From Pseudooceanicola marinus (GTDB lineage Bacteria; Pseudomonadota; Alphaproteobacteria; Rhodobacterales; Rhodobacteraceae), in assembly GCF_020177265.1 (NCBI RefSeq), contig NZ_JAIVMC010000009.1:124001-188000 (forward strand): 64,000 bases of DNA, read 5' to 3'. This document shows, one piece after another, positions 63,928-64,000 of this stretch. A program made the translations under genes and the position numbers. The notes beneath the pieces were generated by a model. The model saw only the letters and a list, made by a program, of their open reading frames with translations. It searched no databases and was not told where the DNA came from. Positions within the stretch are counted from its first letter, which is position 1. The number at the start of each line of letters is the position of its first letter.

Positions 63928-64000
63928 ATGCCTACAATCATCTGGCACTCACCTGATGGTTGCAAGATGGGCCTGCGTACTGCCGGTGGCTTTTGCTGGG
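63928..64000 (+). CDS. Possible partial gene at the window edge
   Basis: An open frame from ATG 63928 (MPTIIWHSPDGCKMGLRTAG) continues to the end. There is no clear ribosome site and too little sequence to name it. Confidence 0.2.
   Translation, partial: MPTIIWHSPDGCKMGLRTAGGFCW

Overview
The window is high-GC DNA from an alphaproteobacterium of the Rhodobacteraceae type. Evidence for this is a tandem glycine riboswitch ahead of gcvTHP, a small NDUFS4-type complex I protein, GTA-like phage tail genes, DUF2793 and GapR-type proteins, and an Arg(TCT) tRNA with encoded CCA. No species can be named from sequence alone.

Left chromosomal arm (1-22.4 kb): an NsrR-type regulator; the riboswitch-controlled gcvT-gcvH-gcvP operon; a YbbA/YbbP-type ABC transporter divergent from a TesA-type esterase; a cold-shock protein; a geranylgeranyl-reductase-like flavoprotein, an alpha/beta hydrolase and an L,D-transpeptidase on the minus strand; and a surface-polysaccharide block. 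That block holds rfbC-rfbB-rfbD-rfbA with 4-base overlaps at every junction, a DUF2793 protein, and a KpsM/KpsE/KpsT-type export system. A soluble PAS-MCP chemoreceptor closes the arm.

Integrated element (22.4-59.5 kb): a 16-bp direct repeat at 22397-22412 and 59472-59487, the second copy being the 3' end of tRNA-Arg, brackets about 37 kb. A tyrosine integrase lies beside the tRNA. The left 5 kb is lower-GC cargo: two tiny zinc-ribbon proteins, a KilA-N protein resembling BstA, a secreted protein, a dead IS5-family fragment and a LuxR-type regulator. From 27.3 to 47.6 kb, almost all on the minus strand, is a complete siphovirus morphogenesis and lysis block: terminase, gpW, lambda-type portal, a protease-capsid fusion, head-tail and tail genes, spike base, endolysin and holin. 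Several tail genes resemble the Rhodobacter gene transfer agent. A likely replication origin lies at 47.65-47.80 kb beside a DUF1376 replication protein. The immunity region (50.3-52 kb) has a CII-like protein, a Cro-like frame broken by a stop codon, a LexA-type CI repressor and three identical 14-bp operators. The rightward early operon (52.0-59.4 kb) includes a phage sliding clamp, an FtsK-gamma/GapR fusion, a cytosine methyltransferase and the integrase.

Right chromosomal arm (59.5-64 kb): tRNA-Arg, a zinc-ribbon membrane protein, an NDUFS4-type protein, uvrB, a YdcF-type protein, a small PLDc_N membrane protein and a lower-GC end.

The most unusual items are the FtsK-gamma/GapR fusion, the phased-repeat origin candidate, the operator/leaderless-promoter switch with its interrupted Cro-like gene, the BstA-like KilA-N gene, the G/GT-type frameshift in the tail chaperone, and a cysteine-rich in-frame insertion in the cytosine methyltransferase.
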